DNA from: Streptococcus infantis
Lineage (GTDB): Bacteria > Bacillota > Bacilli > Lactobacillales > Streptococcaceae
Direction of reading: 5' to 3'
Length of the DNA: 64,000 nt
NCBI RefSeq assembly: GCF_021497965.1
Contig: NZ_CP046525.1
Location: 1,240,001-1,304,000, forward strand
Position numbers and translations under genes: made by a program. Within the stretch, counting starts at the first letter, position 1; the number at the start of each line of letters is the position of its first letter. Positions 62,902-64,000 of the stretch are shown in pieces. The notes beneath the pieces are model-generated. The model was not told the DNA's origin. It saw only the letters and a program-made list of their open reading frames with translations, and did no database searches.

Positions 62902-64000
62902 TTAGGATAGAGCTCCTGCTTGTAAACTATACATCTTGTGATAGGTACCTCCCAGGGCTAAAAGTTCCTCGTGTGTGCCGCTCTCGATAATTCGTCCCTT
63001 GTCTAGAACATAGATACAGTTAGCATCCTGAATGGTAGAAAGACGATGAGCGATGGCAATGGTCGTCCGGCCCTGTCTCATCTTGGCTAGGGAATTTTGG
63101 ACCAAGGCTTCTGTTTCAGAGTCAATATTGGCTGTCGCTTCATCCAAAATCAGAATTTTCGGTTGACTGGCAACGGTTCTAGCAAAAGCAAGAAGCTGAC
63201 GTTGACCAGTTGAAAAACTCGAACCACGCTCAGACACAGGGGCATCATAGCCTAATGGAAGATCCTGAATGAAAGAATCGGCATCGACAAACTCTGCTGC
63301 TGCCTTAACCTGGTCATCACTGATATCTTGGTACATAGCGATATTGGACTTGATGGTCCCATGATATAGGAAAGGTTCCTGTAGGACCAGACCGATATTT
63401 TTTCTCAATTCCTCTTGGCTATACTTACGAATATCCACACCATCTAGGAGAACTCGACCAGACTGAAATTCATAAAAGCGCATGAGAACATTGATGATAG
63501 AAGATTTCCCAGAGCCAGTATGCCCGACAAAGGCAATGGTTTCACCTTTATTGACTGTAAAGGAGATATCATCAAGAATCTGGTGTTTTCCATCATAAGA
63601 GAAGGACACATGTTCAAAACGGATATTTCCTTCTTGAATCTCCGCTTGTCCATTTTCTTGGACCGGTTCATAGTTGGTCTCATCGATAAGTGCAAAGACA
63701 CGACCTGCTGACACCATGGATGTCTGAAGAGTAGAAAAGTTCTGTGTCACCTCGATGAGCGGATCAAAGAGACGGTTGATGTACTGGATAAATGCATACA
63801 TAGTTCCTGCCGTTATTCCTAGATAAAGACCACGATAGCCAAAATAAGCCATCAAAACTGCATACCCCAATAGCTTCAGTAAGCTCATGGCCGGACGTAA
63901 AAAGAGGGAGTCCAAGGCTACTGAACGGTTAGCGTAAACTAGATGTTCCTGATTTATCTCATCAAACTCTTCTTGCAGGCGCTTTTCTTGGTTAAAGGCT
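62902..64000 (-). CDS. ABC exporter half-transporter, partial at its N-terminus
   Basis: The C-terminal 365 residues or so are inside; the reading frame is open to the right edge. The last part of the membrane domain is followed by an ATPase: Walker A GHTGSGKSS, signature FSTGQRQ (non-canonical), Walker B ILILDEATANIDS with the catalytic Glu. This is the catalytic-type half of a heterodimeric exporter; its partner should lie just outside the window. Next to the teichoic acid sugar genes, as in the pneumococcus. Substrate unknown. Confidence 0.9.
   Translation of the reverse strand, partial: AFNQEKRLQEEFDEINQEHLVYANRSVALDSLFLRPAMSLLKLLGYAVLMAYFGYRGLYLGITAGTMYAFIQYINRLFDPLIEVTQNFSTLQTSMVSAGRVFALIDETNYEPVQENGQAEIQEGNIRFEHVSFSYDGKHQILDDISFTVNKGETIAFVGHTGSGKSSIINVLMRFYEFQSGRVLLDGVDIRKYSQEELRKNIGLVLQEPFLYHGTIKSNIAMYQDISDDQVKAAAEFVDADSFIQDLPLGYDAPVSERGSSFSTGQRQLLAFARTVASQPKILILDEATANIDSETEALVQNSLAKMRQGRTTIAIAHRLSTIQDANCIYVLDKGRIIESGTHEELLALGGTYHKMYSLQAGALS

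Overview
The window is chromosomal DNA of a low-GC Gram-positive coccus, a Streptococcus of the mitis group. The evidence is gene order known from Streptococcus pneumoniae (Atz/Trz hydrolase - ABC pair - msrAB - thrB - hom; mntE beside a Ca/Mn P-type ATPase; scrK/scrA//scrB/scrR; mvaA-mvaS; gmk-rpoZ-priA-fmt-rsmB-phpP-stkP), AAGGAG-type ribosome sites, many extended -10 promoters, and one BOX-type small repeat. It is not a plain pneumococcal copy: StkP has three PASTA domains and a Thr/Ser-rich tail instead of four PASTA domains, and a second, free-standing trpB precedes the trp operon. No tRNA, rRNA, prophage, IS element or CRISPR array was found.

Layout. 1-2 kb: end of the ftsX-ftsE-prfB block, with a textbook RF2 frameshift site. 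2-8 kb: a nucleoside-type deaminase, a heterodimeric ABC exporter, msrAB. 8-10.2 kb: hom-thrB. 10.3-15.8 kb: yaaA, a degenerate peptide deformylase paralogue, then a metal-export locus: P-type ATPase under a yybP-ykoY (Mn) riboswitch, divergent from the Mn exporter mntE. 15.8-21.6 kb: sucrose uptake and hydrolysis with paired operators and a BOX element. 21.6-24.1 kb: mevalonate genes. 24.2-25.5 kb: split ThrE-type exporter. 25.5-34 kb: gmk to stkP operon (translation, replication restart, cell-wall signalling). 34-42.6 kb: rny, tmcAL and the yqeG-yqeH-yhbY-nadD-yqeK-rsfS-yqeM ribosome/NAD cluster, then corA. 42.6-49.3 kb: membrane proteins, typA, rsuA, and a tandem array of three small membrane proteins separated by near-identical spacers that carry decayed rsuA 3' ends. 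49.3-51.8 kb: vitamin-kinase/transporter, truA, an acetyltransferase. 51.9-60.8 kb: a competence prepilin peptidase overlapping the tail of a complete trpEGDCFBA operon, preceded by a T-box, a standalone trpB and a second T-box. 60.8-64 kb: teichoic-acid sugar genes and a partial ABC exporter.

Most genes are ordinary core genes. The most interesting material is non-coding: (i) a ~165-nt element present twice (yqeH-yhbY gap and trpE leader), with three hairpins in identical register whose stems change sequence but keep pairing; (ii) two Trp T-boxes in series with different discriminator-pairing bases; (iii) an 89-nt long hairpin upstream of yqeM; (iv) the 98%-identical spacers in the small-membrane-protein array; (v) several promoters whose predicted start site lies on or within 1-2 nt of the start codon (yaaA, truA, yqgQ, rsuA, probably cilC), pointing to leaderless mRNAs.
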